From assembly GCA_005882525.1 (NCBI GenBank), contig VBGO01000086.1, positions 1 to 15,072 of the forward strand: a stretch of DNA of 15,072 bases, written 5' to 3'. Below are positions 1 to 6,607 of the stretch, one piece after another. A program made the position numbers and the translations under genes. Under the pieces are notes generated by a model. The model saw only the letters and a program-made list of their open reading frames with translations, had not been told where the DNA came from and searched no databases. Position 1 is the stretch's first letter. Each line of letters starts with the position of its first letter. Source of the stretch: Chloroflexota bacterium (GTDB lineage Bacteria > Chloroflexota > Dormibacteria > CF-121).

Positions 1-51
1 CGAATCGAACGTGGCGACGGTATAAGACGTCAGCGTCAGCTTCAGTTCAAT

Positions 52-73
52 GGTTGCCGTCACGGTTGCCGTC
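52..73. repeat. 22-base direct repeat, copy 1 (second copy at 314-335)
   Basis: An exact 22-base sequence occurs here and at 314-335. Internally it is the 12-base unit GGTTGCCGTCAC followed by ten bases of a second unit. One copy lies outside the displaced tRNA fragment and the other inside the element, so the repeat straddles the proposed junction. No coding function is seen. Confidence 0.7.
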
Positions 74-144
74 GGCACGTTCATTTGATGCAACCGCAGG
101 GCATGAAAGGCGATGAGAGCGGTCCGCCATTCGTATTCAGAACG

Positions 145-203
145 TGGCGGAGGGAGAGGAATTCGAACCCCCGAAGGCTTGCACCTTAGTGGTTTTCAAG
201 ACC
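145..203 (-). repeat. Displaced tRNA-Ser 3' fragment (attachment-site repeat)
   Basis: This copy matches 9640-9698 from the encoded CCA end through the T arm, variable arm and anticodon loop into the 5' side of the anticodon stem, then diverges at position 204. The D arm and 5' acceptor strand are absent, so it cannot be a functional tRNA. The one mismatch (position 160) turns a G-C pair of the T stem into G-U. Just after the repeat, 203-218 forms a 6-bp hairpin (CGGATT, loop TTTC, AATCCG). It is probably the attachment site at the integrase-distal junction. Confidence 0.85.
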
Positions 204-217
204 GGATTTTTCAATCC

Positions 218-336
218 GCCGACGTTCGCTACAGTTCGCCAGCGTTCACCCCGTATAGACGTCATTGGTCCATCGTCCGCCGACGTTCGCCACAGTTCGC
301 CAGAGTTCGCCGCGGTTGCCGTCACGGTTGCCGTCA
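218..336. repeat. Helically phased GTTCGCC repeat cluster beside the att fragment
   Basis: Two 33-base units (218-250 and 279-311) match at 30 of 33 positions and lie 61 bases apart. Each is made of three GTTCGCC-like heptamers exactly 10 bases apart, starting at 224, 234, 244 and at 285, 295, 305. They are followed by GTTGCC at 315 and 327. The 10-base period puts the motifs on one face of the helix, as expected for cooperative protein binding. The position immediately inside the element end suits integrase arm-type or excisionase sites, but that role is inferred. Confidence 0.6.
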
Positions 337-541
337 AGCGTCGATTGCCGATCTTCGCTGGCCTCGGCGACATACAGTAATTGGCAGAGAAGAACTAACG
401 GATTGTCGCCGGCGCAGCTCAAGGGTGAAACCCTTAAAAGGAACATTGCATGCGCATGGCGCTGACGCCCTCGGTTACACCGTCGAGGATCGCTGGTGGG
501 CACGATCGTCGTGAGTGAATAAGCTCCTCGATCAATAAGAA
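337..541. other. Intergenic stretch with no convincing gene
   Basis: Between the phased repeats and the terminator I see no recognisable gene. There is a 3-base-loop hairpin at 421-435 (AAGGGT, GAA, ACCCTT). A 22-codon ORF (450-518) follows an AAAAGGA sequence at suitable spacing but has no recognisable content, so it is not called as a gene. Confidence 0.5.
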
Positions 542-565
542 AAGGGCGCTCACGTGAGCGCCCTT
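542..565 (-). terminator. Rho-independent terminator of the Asp-box protein gene
   Basis: A perfect 24-base palindrome with arms AAGGGCGCTCAC and GTGAGCGCCCTT lies 18 bases past the stop codon of the minus-strand gene at 584-2401. On the minus strand the 3' arm runs into TTTTCTTATT, giving the U-rich tail of an intrinsic terminator. The stem is strong and GC-rich. Confidence 0.85.
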
Positions 566-583
566 CGAACCTCCGGTCCCTCG

Positions 584-2401
584 TCAGCCGGTGGGTTTCG
601 CGAAGTAAACATCTTCCTCGACGGCGCCGCCCAGGCCCCGGGTGTCGGCCCAGACGATGAGCGGCTGCCCGTCACCATCGACGCTGAGCCACATGTAGTC
701 ACCGAGGAACCCGGCCTCCACCGGGTTGTTTGCCGGAACCAGGTTGGGCATGGACGACGTTGTGAGCCGCTGGTACCTAAAGGACGGGGACCCCGACGCC
801 GGTCCGCCGACCGTGGCCATAGTGATGTCGTTGCAGCCGTCCGTCTCACAGGTCCCGTAGTGGCGGTCGTAGTACGCCACAAACAGCTTCGAGCCGTCCG
901 CGGACACCCGGCTCCACGGTTGCCACTGCGCGTTCTTCCCAAACACTGCGGCCGGCGTGAGATTCACCGTGGCGCCCCAGGTCACCCCGCCGTCGGTTGA
1001 GAAGGTGTAGAACACGTCATTGTCGCAAGGCGGTTTGGCGGTTGAGGCTTTGCTCAGCGGCCGGCAGGGTGCGTGACCGTTGCGGAAATCGGCCCAGACG
1101 AAGTAGAGCTTTCCCGCGCTGTCCACCGACAGTGATCCCTCCACCAAATCGTCCAGGCGATAGCCGTTGGGCGGCAAGCACTGGCGCCCGGCAGGGCAAC
1201 CAGTTGCCGGATCCGGTCCGATCGGCTGCGTGCCGATGTCGTCGGAGATCTTTGCCGGCCCGGTCCAGCTCGTCGCCTTGCTGCAGTCCGCCGACGCAGG
1301 GCAGGAGACGATCATGTGCTGATTGATCCCGAGCAGGGGCGTGTTGCCGTTTCCGAAGGCGACGTATACCGTGCCGCCGGTTCCCACGATCGGGTGCGAG
1401 CCCTGGTCCTGGTCGCAGGCATGGGTATTGGCCTCACCGCTGAAGGCGGTGCAGAAGGTTGCATTCGTGCCACTGATCTCAATGCCGGGCGACCAGGTCG
1501 CTCCGCCGTTGGTGGACTGGCTGAAGAAGATCGGGCTGTCGCCGCCGACGCCTGCTCCGGTCGCCGCGTTGAAGCGCGTCCATGTGGCGTAGACGTTGTT
1601 CGCCTTGGGGCTGTCGGCGGTGGCGTCGGCCACGATGAACTCCTTGTCGTTGAAAATGTTCCCGTCATTGTCGTTCGCCACCAGACCGAGCGGAACGTCT
1701 CGGTACGTCTGGAAGGAGAGGGCCTGCGGCGTGTGATAGAACTGGCCGCCGATCCCGGCGTTGGACTTCGCCACGACGAAGGCGTTCGCGGCGGAGGTGA
1801 TGTCGAAGAGGAGCCCGCCGATGTAGGCGTTCCCTTGGGCGTCGAAGGTGGCTGTGGGATCGCTGCAGGCATCGGCGGTGTGCCCGTCCAGCAGAACGAA
1901 CTGGAAGAAGGGCGGGAGCTGGTCTCCCCAGGTCGTGCCGCCATCGAACGACCAGTCGTAGCCGCAATGGTTGAACCCGATGCGGGAATCGTTTTGCCCG
2001 GCGATCAGGTTCAACGGATCCTTCGGATTGGCGGTCACTACTTCCTCGGCCTGACGACGCAACGAACAATCCTGGTTCACGCGAATGTTCGTCCCGCCGC
2101 CGAGGCTGACGGCACAGCCCTGGGTGCCCCTCTGGGAGATGACGGGCGCGGCCGGTAACCCTGCCGGGCTGCCCGACATCGCGCCAAGCTGGCCCGATGC
2201 CTGCAGGAGCGCGTACATCGCGCCGGACGAGAGCAGCTGCTGGTACTTTTGCTTCTGGGCTTTCCCCAGTTCGATATCCAGCCCTCGAGCCAGCACCTTG
2301 TTGTGGATATTTGGCGCCGACGTGACGCCGGCCTGTGGGCCGATCAATGCAATCGCCGCGATGGCGACCAGAAGGAACGGTCGGATTTTCCACGACTTCA
2401 T
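584..2401 (-). CDS. Secreted Asp-box (sialidase/BNR-like) beta-propeller protein
   Basis: This is a 605-residue exported protein. The ORF can begin upstream, but the ATG at 2401 is preferred: GGAGGG lies 9 bases upstream and the product opens with a signal peptide (MKSWKIRP, a hydrophobic run, a probable cut near VTSA at residue 29). Three Asp-box motifs of the SxDGGxTW type are visible: SFDGGTTWG (about residue 151), STNGGATWS (about 296) and STDGGVTWG (about 468). These mark beta-propeller blades in sialidases and related extracellular proteins. Fourteen cysteines after the signal suggest disulfides. The sialidase Arg triad and Tyr/Glu nucleophile pair cannot be assigned by eye, so activity is unknown; it could be a glycan-binding or structural propeller. 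It is a single-gene unit with its own terminator, and the first cargo gene inside the att fragment. Confidence 0.85.
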   Translation of the reverse strand: MKSWKIRPFLLVAIAAIALIGPQAGVTSAPNIHNKVLARGLDIELGKAQKQKYQQLLSSGAMYALLQASGQLGAMSGSPAGLPAAPVISQRGTQGCAVSLGGGTNIRVNQDCSLRRQAEEVVTANPKDPLNLIAGQNDSRIGFNHCGYDWSFDGGTTWGDQLPPFFQFVLLDGHTADACSDPTATFDAQGNAYIGGLLFDITSAANAFVVAKSNAGIGGQFYHTPQALSFQTYRDVPLGLVANDNDGNIFNDKEFIVADATADSPKANNVYATWTRFNAATGAGVGGDSPIFFSQSTNGGATWSPGIEISGTNATFCTAFSGEANTHACDQDQGSHPIVGTGGTVYVAFGNGNTPLLGINQHMIVSCPASADCSKATSWTGPAKISDDIGTQPIGPDPATGCPAGRQCLPPNGYRLDDLVEGSLSVDSAGKLYFVWADFRNGHAPCRPLSKASTAKPPCDNDVFYTFSTDGGVTWGATVNLTPAAVFGKNAQWQPWSRVSADGSKLFVAYYDRHYGTCETDGCNDITMATVGGPASGSPSFRYQRLTTSSMPNLVPANNPVEAGFLGDYMWLSVDGDGQPLIVWADTRGLGGAVEEDVYFAKPTG

Positions 2402-2549
2402 GTCATAGGTCCCTCCGGTGAGATGGCTCGCGTCCCCAGGTCGAGCCACCGGTTACCTTCCAAGCCGTGCCAAGGCGGTTGTGGCCTCTTCCCCTTGCCA
2501 TAAGGCTTCGGTTAAGACCCGGCGACATCCCCGTAAAGCTGGGCGAACT

Positions 2550-3260
2550 CTATCGTGGCGCTTTCGACTGCCGTGTGTCAACTCCAGGGCGTTGAGGCGC
2601 TACGCTTAGATCCCATAGTGTCTTGTCAAAGGGCCGCGGCTCCCCATGCCGCGGATCAAAGTCCTGACCGCTGCGCCAGACGCCCCAGACCAGAGACAGG
2701 GCCTTGCTCATACAGTGGCCCACCGCGTTCATAGCCGACTTGCCCGCCGCCCGCTTTCTGGCGCAATGGGTGCGGATGACCGGGTTGTGCTTGATGCCCA
2801 CCACCGCCATCCGATAGGCCGCCGCTCGCAAATAGGCGTTGCCGGTCTTGGCCATCGTCCAACTGGTTTCGGGCCGTTCCCCTTTCGTACCTGAGCTTTG
2901 TTCTTTTGGGTGCACGCCGGCATAGGCGAGCAACTGGTCGACGTCGGTAAAGCGCCCGATGTCGCCGATCTCGGCGATCAGGGTGGCGGCCGTGGCCGGG
3001 CCCACGCCCGGAATCGTCAGCAACCGGCGGGCCGTGTCGCCATCCAGCAGGCTGGCCAACTGCGCCTCCGCCTCGGCAATCTGCCGATCGAGGAAGTCGT
3101 GTTGTTGAATCAACAGGCGCATCTCGAACGTGACCTGCGCCTCCATTTCCGGCGCCGCCACGGATTCCCTGGCCAGCACCTTCAGCGGCTCGGCCTTCGC
3201 GCGGCCGATGGCCCGGCCATGTACAGCAATGAGGCCGCCATAGGAAGGAGCTGAGGCGGC
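2550..3260 (-). pseudogene. IS110-family transposase, N-terminally truncated
   Basis: The reading frame is open from a TGA at 3261-3263 to the stop at 2550; the first usable start is GTG at 3179 (209 residues). The C-terminal transposase domain is clear: LTIPGVGPATAATLIAEIGD (a helix-hairpin-helix-like segment) followed by LLAYAGVHP, a serine-rich SSG segment and the GNAYLRAAAYRMA region, all typical of IS110/IS1111 transposases. The N-terminal RuvC-like DEDD domain, normally about 150 residues, is missing and is not found upstream in any frame. In the IS110 subgroup the guide (bridge) RNA comes from the 5' noncoding end, which would also be lost. This is a dead remnant, common in genomic islands. 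Confidence 0.85.
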
Positions 3261-3556
3261 TCATCGACCCTGCACAATGCCTACAGGCGTCCGTTGTAGC
3301 GTGGTCGAGAATTCGTCCGGGAGAGTCGATCATCTGCTTTTATCCAGATGAACGCGCGACTGGACGAACTCTTGATCAATTCTTAACCGTGCGCGAAGGC
3401 CCGCCCTTAGCAGCGACTTAGCGGTTTGTCAGACACCAGACCGAAGTTCGAATCCGCCACGGGCTACCAGGTCCTTCCAACGCCGGTCCGATACCAAAGG
3501 AAGCCAGCCGTCGCCTTCATCATGCCGTGCCCCCGCGAGCCGCCTAGGATTTTGGG
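3261..3556. other. Intergenic stretch between IS110 remnant and CPBP gene
   Basis: No gene is recognised. It contains a 7-bp inverted repeat at 3330-3351 (TCATCTG, 8-base loop, CAGATGA), a stem CGGTTTG/CAGACCG at 3422-3443 and a tRNA 3'-end-like sequence described separately. The left portion may be residual insertion-sequence DNA. Confidence 0.5.
3447..3469 (+). other. tRNA 3'-end-like fragment
   Basis: TTCGAAT has the form of a T loop. It is followed by exactly five T-stem positions, seven acceptor positions, A as discriminator and CCA, which is the exact spacing of a real tRNA 3' end. The five bases before it (CGAAG) do not pair with the downstream CCGCC, and no D arm is present. It is therefore at most a tRNA remnant, possibly an old attachment site, or a coincidence. 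Confidence 0.35.
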
Positions 3557-4441
3557 GTGCGAGACACGGCGATCGACAAACCCCGACAGCCCCTGCGGCC
3601 GGTTCTGGTGTGGGTCGCTATCGTCGCCGCGCTAAGCGGACTCGGGCTCCTTCCCTTCTTCGCCTTTGTACCCGACCTCAGTAAGTTCACTGGCAACTTG
3701 CCGCCTGCAGAGCTCGCCCTGCTGGGGATTGGCGTGGAGCTGGCTGCCGTAGGCCCATCGCTGGCAGCGATTCTTGTCGCCTGGCGCATGCCCGGCGCGG
3801 GGAGCGCACGGCCACTGTTTCGCCAATTTGGACACTGGCGCGTGCGCCCGATTTGGTATTTGGTCGCGCTGCTTCTGCCGATCCCAATCTTGCTCGCGGC
3901 AGACCTTATCTGGATGGCGCTCGGCAAACAATCGCTCGTGTGGTTGACGGTGCCAGGTGCGGTCCCCTTTGTCATCGGCGCCGCTCTCGTGCCGCCGCTT
4001 GGCGAAGAGTTCGGCTGGAGAGGCTTCGCTCAACCCCGCCTACAAAGTCATATCGGAGCCCTTTGGGCGGCGGTCATCGTCGGTATCTTGTGGTCTACTT
4101 GGCACCTTTGGCCGCTCGTCGTTCCGGGGGGCGCGAAACTGTTCTTTCCGTCCGATGTGGCCCAAACCTACATTCGCCTCATCAGCACTGCCGTCATCTA
4201 CGCCTGGATCTACAACAGCACCGGAGGAAGCCTTCCAGCCGTCATGGTCGCGCACGCAGCTCACAACATCGATTCGAGCTTCATCCCGGGAGCTTCTGTC
4301 GACCCGACGCACCTCGGTCCGTTTCTCGGCGCGCTGTCCTATGCCGCCGTCGCGATCATCGTCGTGCTTGCGACAAATCGTGGGACGCTAACCCGCAGGC
4401 CGCAACGGTCGCCTGCTGTTCAGCAACGTGATGTCACCTAA
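3557..4441 (+). CDS. CPBP-family intramembrane metalloprotease (Abi-like)
   Basis: This 294-residue polytopic membrane protein carries the three CPBP motifs: EEFGWRG (residues 150-156), a WSTWH helix with His183, and AHAAHN (232-237). The glutamates and histidines are the predicted metal-binding or catalytic residues buried in the membrane. Hydrophobic segments are visible near residues 14-38, 52-76, 98-121, 135-148, 168-190, 206-220 and 255-275. The family is related to eukaryotic Rce1; bacterial members include bacteriocin-immunity and Abi proteins, but most have no known substrate. The GTG at 3557 gives a sensible short cytosolic N-terminus, though its ribosome-binding site is weak (GGGG only). 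It is the first plus-strand gene of the island and has no clear partner. Confidence 0.88.
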   Translation: MRDTAIDKPRQPLRPVLVWVAIVAALSGLGLLPFFAFVPDLSKFTGNLPPAELALLGIGVELAAVGPSLAAILVAWRMPGAGSARPLFRQFGHWRVRPIWYLVALLLPIPILLAADLIWMALGKQSLVWLTVPGAVPFVIGAALVPPLGEEFGWRGFAQPRLQSHIGALWAAVIVGILWSTWHLWPLVVPGGAKLFFPSDVAQTYIRLISTAVIYAWIYNSTGGSLPAVMVAHAAHNIDSSFIPGASVDPTHLGPFLGALSYAAVAIIVVLATNRGTLTRRPQRSPAVQQRDVT

Positions 4442-4461
4442 CGCGATATCCACATTTCGGA

Positions 4462-4490
4462 TTGCCACTTGACTGGTTCTAGGCTAAAAG
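4462..4490 (+). promoter_or_regulatory. Possible sigma-70-type promoter for the GNAT gene
   Basis: TTGCCA (4462-4467) and TAAAAG (4485-4490) are separated by 17 bases. They match the -35 and -10 consensus at about 5/6 and 4/6 positions, and lie about 80 bases upstream of the acetyltransferase start. This was called by eye only. Confidence 0.35.
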
Positions 4491-4571
4491 ACGATGAAGC
4501 GGAGCCGAAATGCATGAGCGACGTCAGCCAACTCAGCTTCCGCGATACTCTCCTGAAAGGGAGATGCACTC

Positions 4572-5000
4572 ATGGCTGTAGGTATTCGGAAGGCGCAAAC
4601 ACCCGATATTGAGGCGGTACTCGGCGTGTGGACGGCGTCGGGGGCTCATGCCACCCCCACTGACACAGTCGCTGAGGTCAGGAGGTTGATGCGCCAACAA
4701 CCCGGCGGAGTTCTCATCGCCGAAGTTGAGGGTCAGGTGGTGGGGACGATGATTTGCGCGTGGGATGGTTGGCGGGGCAACATTTATCGCCTTGCCGTAG
4801 TTCCAGAGCATCGCCGGCATGGCATCGCACGCAAGCTCGTCGAGGAGTCTGCCCAGCGCTTTCGAGGGATGGGTGTGCGCCGTGCGTCACTTTTCGTTGT
4901 CTCTGCTGACCAGCAGGCTCTTGATTTTTGGAACAGCCTCCACGATCTAGGGCTTAAGTCGGACCCCTTACCTAAGACGCGCTACGTCTGGAACCTGTAG
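4572..5000 (+). CDS. GNAT-family N-acetyltransferase
   Basis: This 142-residue single-domain protein is of usual GNAT size. The acetyl-CoA-binding motif A is clear: YRLAVVPEHRRHGIARKLVEE region (about residues 72-92), with R/HxxG-x-A forming the pyrophosphate loop. The preceding strand (VLIAEVEGQVVGTMICAW, 47-64) and the C-terminal SLFVVSADQQALDFWNSL segment with its aromatic residues complete the fold. The ATG at 4572 has AAAGGGAGA about 8 bases upstream. It would transfer an acetyl group to an amine, but the acceptor cannot be read from the sequence. It stands alone between the CPBP gene and the convergent HxlR regulator. Small inverted repeats just past the stop (GTTGTT/AACAAC at 5000-5020 and GGGTCG/CGACCC at 5024-5038) could help end transcription but lack a U-tract. 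Confidence 0.88.
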   Translation: MAVGIRKAQTPDIEAVLGVWTASGAHATPTDTVAEVRRLMRQQPGGVLIAEVEGQVVGTMICAWDGWRGNIYRLAVVPEHRRHGIARKLVEESAQRFRGMGVRRASLFVVSADQQALDFWNSLHDLGLKSDPLPKTRYVWNL

Positions 5001-5124
5001 TTGTTTCCGTCGAGAACAACCCTGGGTCGAGGCGACCCCAACGGTCGCGGCCACCTGGAGAGCATGAGTTTCAGGACCACGAAGGATGCCGGCTCGTAAG
5101 GCAGGCCACGGAAGCCTACCCTCG

Positions 5125-5673
5125 TCAAATCCACTCCGGGGGATCCTGGCGGAGGCGGCGCACGGCCACACGACTGGCTATGGGTGTGAGTTCCTTCCCA
5201 GAGCTGATGGAGCAACGGCCGCAATTGTCGCGATAACCGGATACATTGTCGTAGCCGCGGACCTTGATCCTGCCATCGTTCACTCCAAGTCGACGTGTGC
5301 CTAAAGGCGACGCGGGCCGTGACCACGCTTTGGCCCAGTCGTCCAGTGGCGCCAGGGCGCTGAGCAGGCCCCGACCTGGGTCGGTCAGCCGGTACCCCCC
5401 GCTCGTATTGGTTGCAACCAGCCCTGCTTCGCGGAGCTCTGAGAGCCGGGTGTTGAGGACGCTTGGTGACATTGAGTCGCAACGACTCCGAAGCTCCCGG
5501 AAACTCAGCATTTCGTGCCTCAGTTCCCAGAGGACCCGCAGGGTCCAGCGACGGCCGAGGAGATCCAGGGCCGCCATGATCGGCCGCCCGGTCCTCGATC
5601 CTCGCACCCGATGTCCGGGAAGCGGGGTGCGCGACCTGCGCTTGGCTTCAGCTTCGGATTCCGTAACAGCCAT
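5125..5673 (-). CDS. HxlR-family winged-helix transcriptional regulator
   Basis: The HxlR winged helix occupies residues 30-117: RPIMAALDLLGRRWTLRVLWEL, then FRELRSRC, the recognition region SPSVLNTRLSELREAGLV, and a wing (SGGYRLTDPG), ending at DDWAKAW. HxlR proteins are small dimeric regulators that often respond to electrophiles or oxidants and control a divergent oxidoreductase-type gene. That fits the divergent carboxymuconolactone-decarboxylase-type gene and the palindrome between them. The usual length is 110-130 residues; this one has about 60 extra C-terminal residues with no recognisable domain, perhaps from loss of the original stop or a frameshift. There is no Shine-Dalgarno sequence before the ATG at 5673, and the operator ends 10 bases away, so a leaderless or very short-leader transcript is likely. 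Confidence 0.85.
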   Translation of the reverse strand: MAVTESEAEAKRRSRTPLPGHRVRGSRTGRPIMAALDLLGRRWTLRVLWELRHEMLSFRELRSRCDSMSPSVLNTRLSELREAGLVATNTSGGYRLTDPGRGLLSALAPLDDWAKAWSRPASPLGTRRLGVNDGRIKVRGYDNVSGYRDNCGRCSISSGKELTPIASRVAVRRLRQDPPEWI

Positions 5674-5682
5674 GGTACAGTT

Positions 5683-5699
5683 GCTACGAAATTAGTAGC
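5683..5699. promoter_or_regulatory. Palindromic operator between the HxlR and CMD genes
   Basis: GCTACGAA, one central base, TTAGTAGC: an inverted repeat with 7 of 8 arm positions matching. It sits in the 43-base gap between the divergent starts at 5673 and 5717. A TAC...GTA dyad in this position is what HxlR-type regulators usually bind. It is close enough to both starts to overlap both promoters, so autoregulation together with control of the divergent gene is likely (inference). Confidence 0.65.
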
Positions 5700-5716
5700 G
5701 GAAGAGGAGCGCAGCC

Positions 5717-6290
5717 ATGGTTCCGGCTCCCAGGATCCCCGCGTTAGAGCCTCCTTACGACCCGGAAGTCGCGCGAAGCCTCGAACGGATGATGGGCGGA
5801 TTAGGCCTTGAGCCCCCTCTTGCTCTTTCGAGTCGTCGGGCACAATCGCCACATACTGGACAAGTTCCGGAGCACTGGGTCGTACCTTCTGAACTTCGGA
5901 ACGATCGATCCCATTGAACGAGAGATCGTCATCGACCGGACCTGCGCGCGGTGCGGCGCCGAGTACGAGTGGGGTGTCCACGTAGTTCTGTATGGCCGGC
6001 GCGTGGGACTTAGCGAGGAGCAGATTGGAGCGACCGTTCTCGGAACCGCCGATAGCCCGGTGTGGACGGAACGTCACGGGATATTGATAAAACTCGTGGA
6101 TGAACTTCACGGCACTGCGGCGGTGTCGGACGCTCTGTGGGCGGAGCTGCAGGCCGGCTGGACAGCGGCGCAACTGGTCGAGTTGCTAGCCATCGTCGGC
6201 CAGTATCACATGGTCTCCTACTTCACTAACGTCCTTCGCCTGCCTTTGGAGACCTACGCAGAGCATTTCCCCGCTGGTGTCCGACCGTGA
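5717..6290 (+). CDS. Carboxymuconolactone decarboxylase (CMD/AhpD-like) family protein, interrupted by a one-base frameshift
   Basis: Two overlapping frames together make one CMD-family protein of about 190 residues. The first (ATG at 5717, AGGAG seven bases upstream) gives MVPAPRIPALEPPYDPEVAR through GLGLEP. The second continues as LLLFRVVGHN and runs to the stop at 6290. Removing one C from the C5 run at 5813-5817 joins them seamlessly. The CMD core is clear: YLLNFGTIDPIEREIVI, then TCARCGAEYEWGVH, with the CxxC pair and His of AhpD-like redox proteins (about C76, C79, H88 when joined). Such proteins act as peroxide- or electrophile-related redox enzymes or as decarboxylases; the substrate here is unknown. 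Its expression is probably controlled by the divergent HxlR regulator. The break may be a sequencing error in a homopolymer or true inactivation. Confidence 0.82.
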
Positions 6291-6387
6291 GCTGCCCGGC
6301 CCCGAACCTTCGGAGTCAATCCGCGCGGTCTCCCGATCCGGGATGCCGCCCGTAGCCAGGCCAACGCGCACACGGACGGGTCGACGA

Positions 6388-6552
6388 TCAGGCGGCGCCG
6401 AGAGCGAGACCGGGCGATGGTTCCGGAAAGGCCGCGGCGGCGACGGCCTTGGCCCAGTGTCCCGGCGTCAGGCCATAGGTCTGCTTGAACTCGCGCGTCC
6501 TGCAGAATCGTTCAAGACAATCGGCATCAACGCCGCTTAGCGTCTCCGGCAT
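6388..6552 (-). pseudogene. Internally deleted copy of the neighbouring AraC regulator gene
   Basis: This 54-codon remnant joins the start of an AraC gene (MPETLSGVDADCLERFC) directly to its end (REFKQTYGLTPGHWAKAV). The 3' part (6417-6499) matches 7002-7084 of the intact araC at about 76 of 83 bases, and the 5' part (6500-6557) matches 7814-7871 at about 50 of 58. The missing middle equals 729 bases, a multiple of three, so the frame stays open. All of the sensor domain and most of the DNA-binding domain are lost, so no AraC function is possible. It lies on the other side of the cupin gene from the intact copy, suggesting a past duplication followed by deletion. Confidence 0.8.
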
Positions 6553-6607
6553 GAGTCGAGCAGATCCCCCGCGCACACGCGGCACCGAAGTTGAGAAGGG
6601 AGAAGCT

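Noticed and set aside
145..203. A second tRNA-Ser gene
   Set aside because: It lacks the D arm and 5' acceptor strand; only the 3' part is present.
218..336. Short regularly spaced repeats as a CRISPR array
   Set aside because: Repeats are 7-12 bases with 3-base gaps, no spacers of about 30 bases and no cas genes.
421..435. AAGGGT/ACCCTT hairpin as a terminator
   Set aside because: It is followed by AAAAGG on the plus strand and lacks a U-tract on the minus strand.
450..518. 22-codon ORF after an AAAAGGA sequence
   Set aside because: Good ribosome-binding spacing, but no recognisable residues, no conservation evidence, and it is too short to support alone.
1316..2158. 280-codon plus-strand ORF
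   Set aside because: Antisense shadow of the Asp-box protein gene; Gly/Val-rich composition with no domain.
3330..3351. 7-bp inverted repeat (TCATCTG/CAGATGA) as a terminator
   Set aside because: No T-tract follows on either strand and no gene ends here; it may be an insertion-sequence end feature but that cannot be shown.
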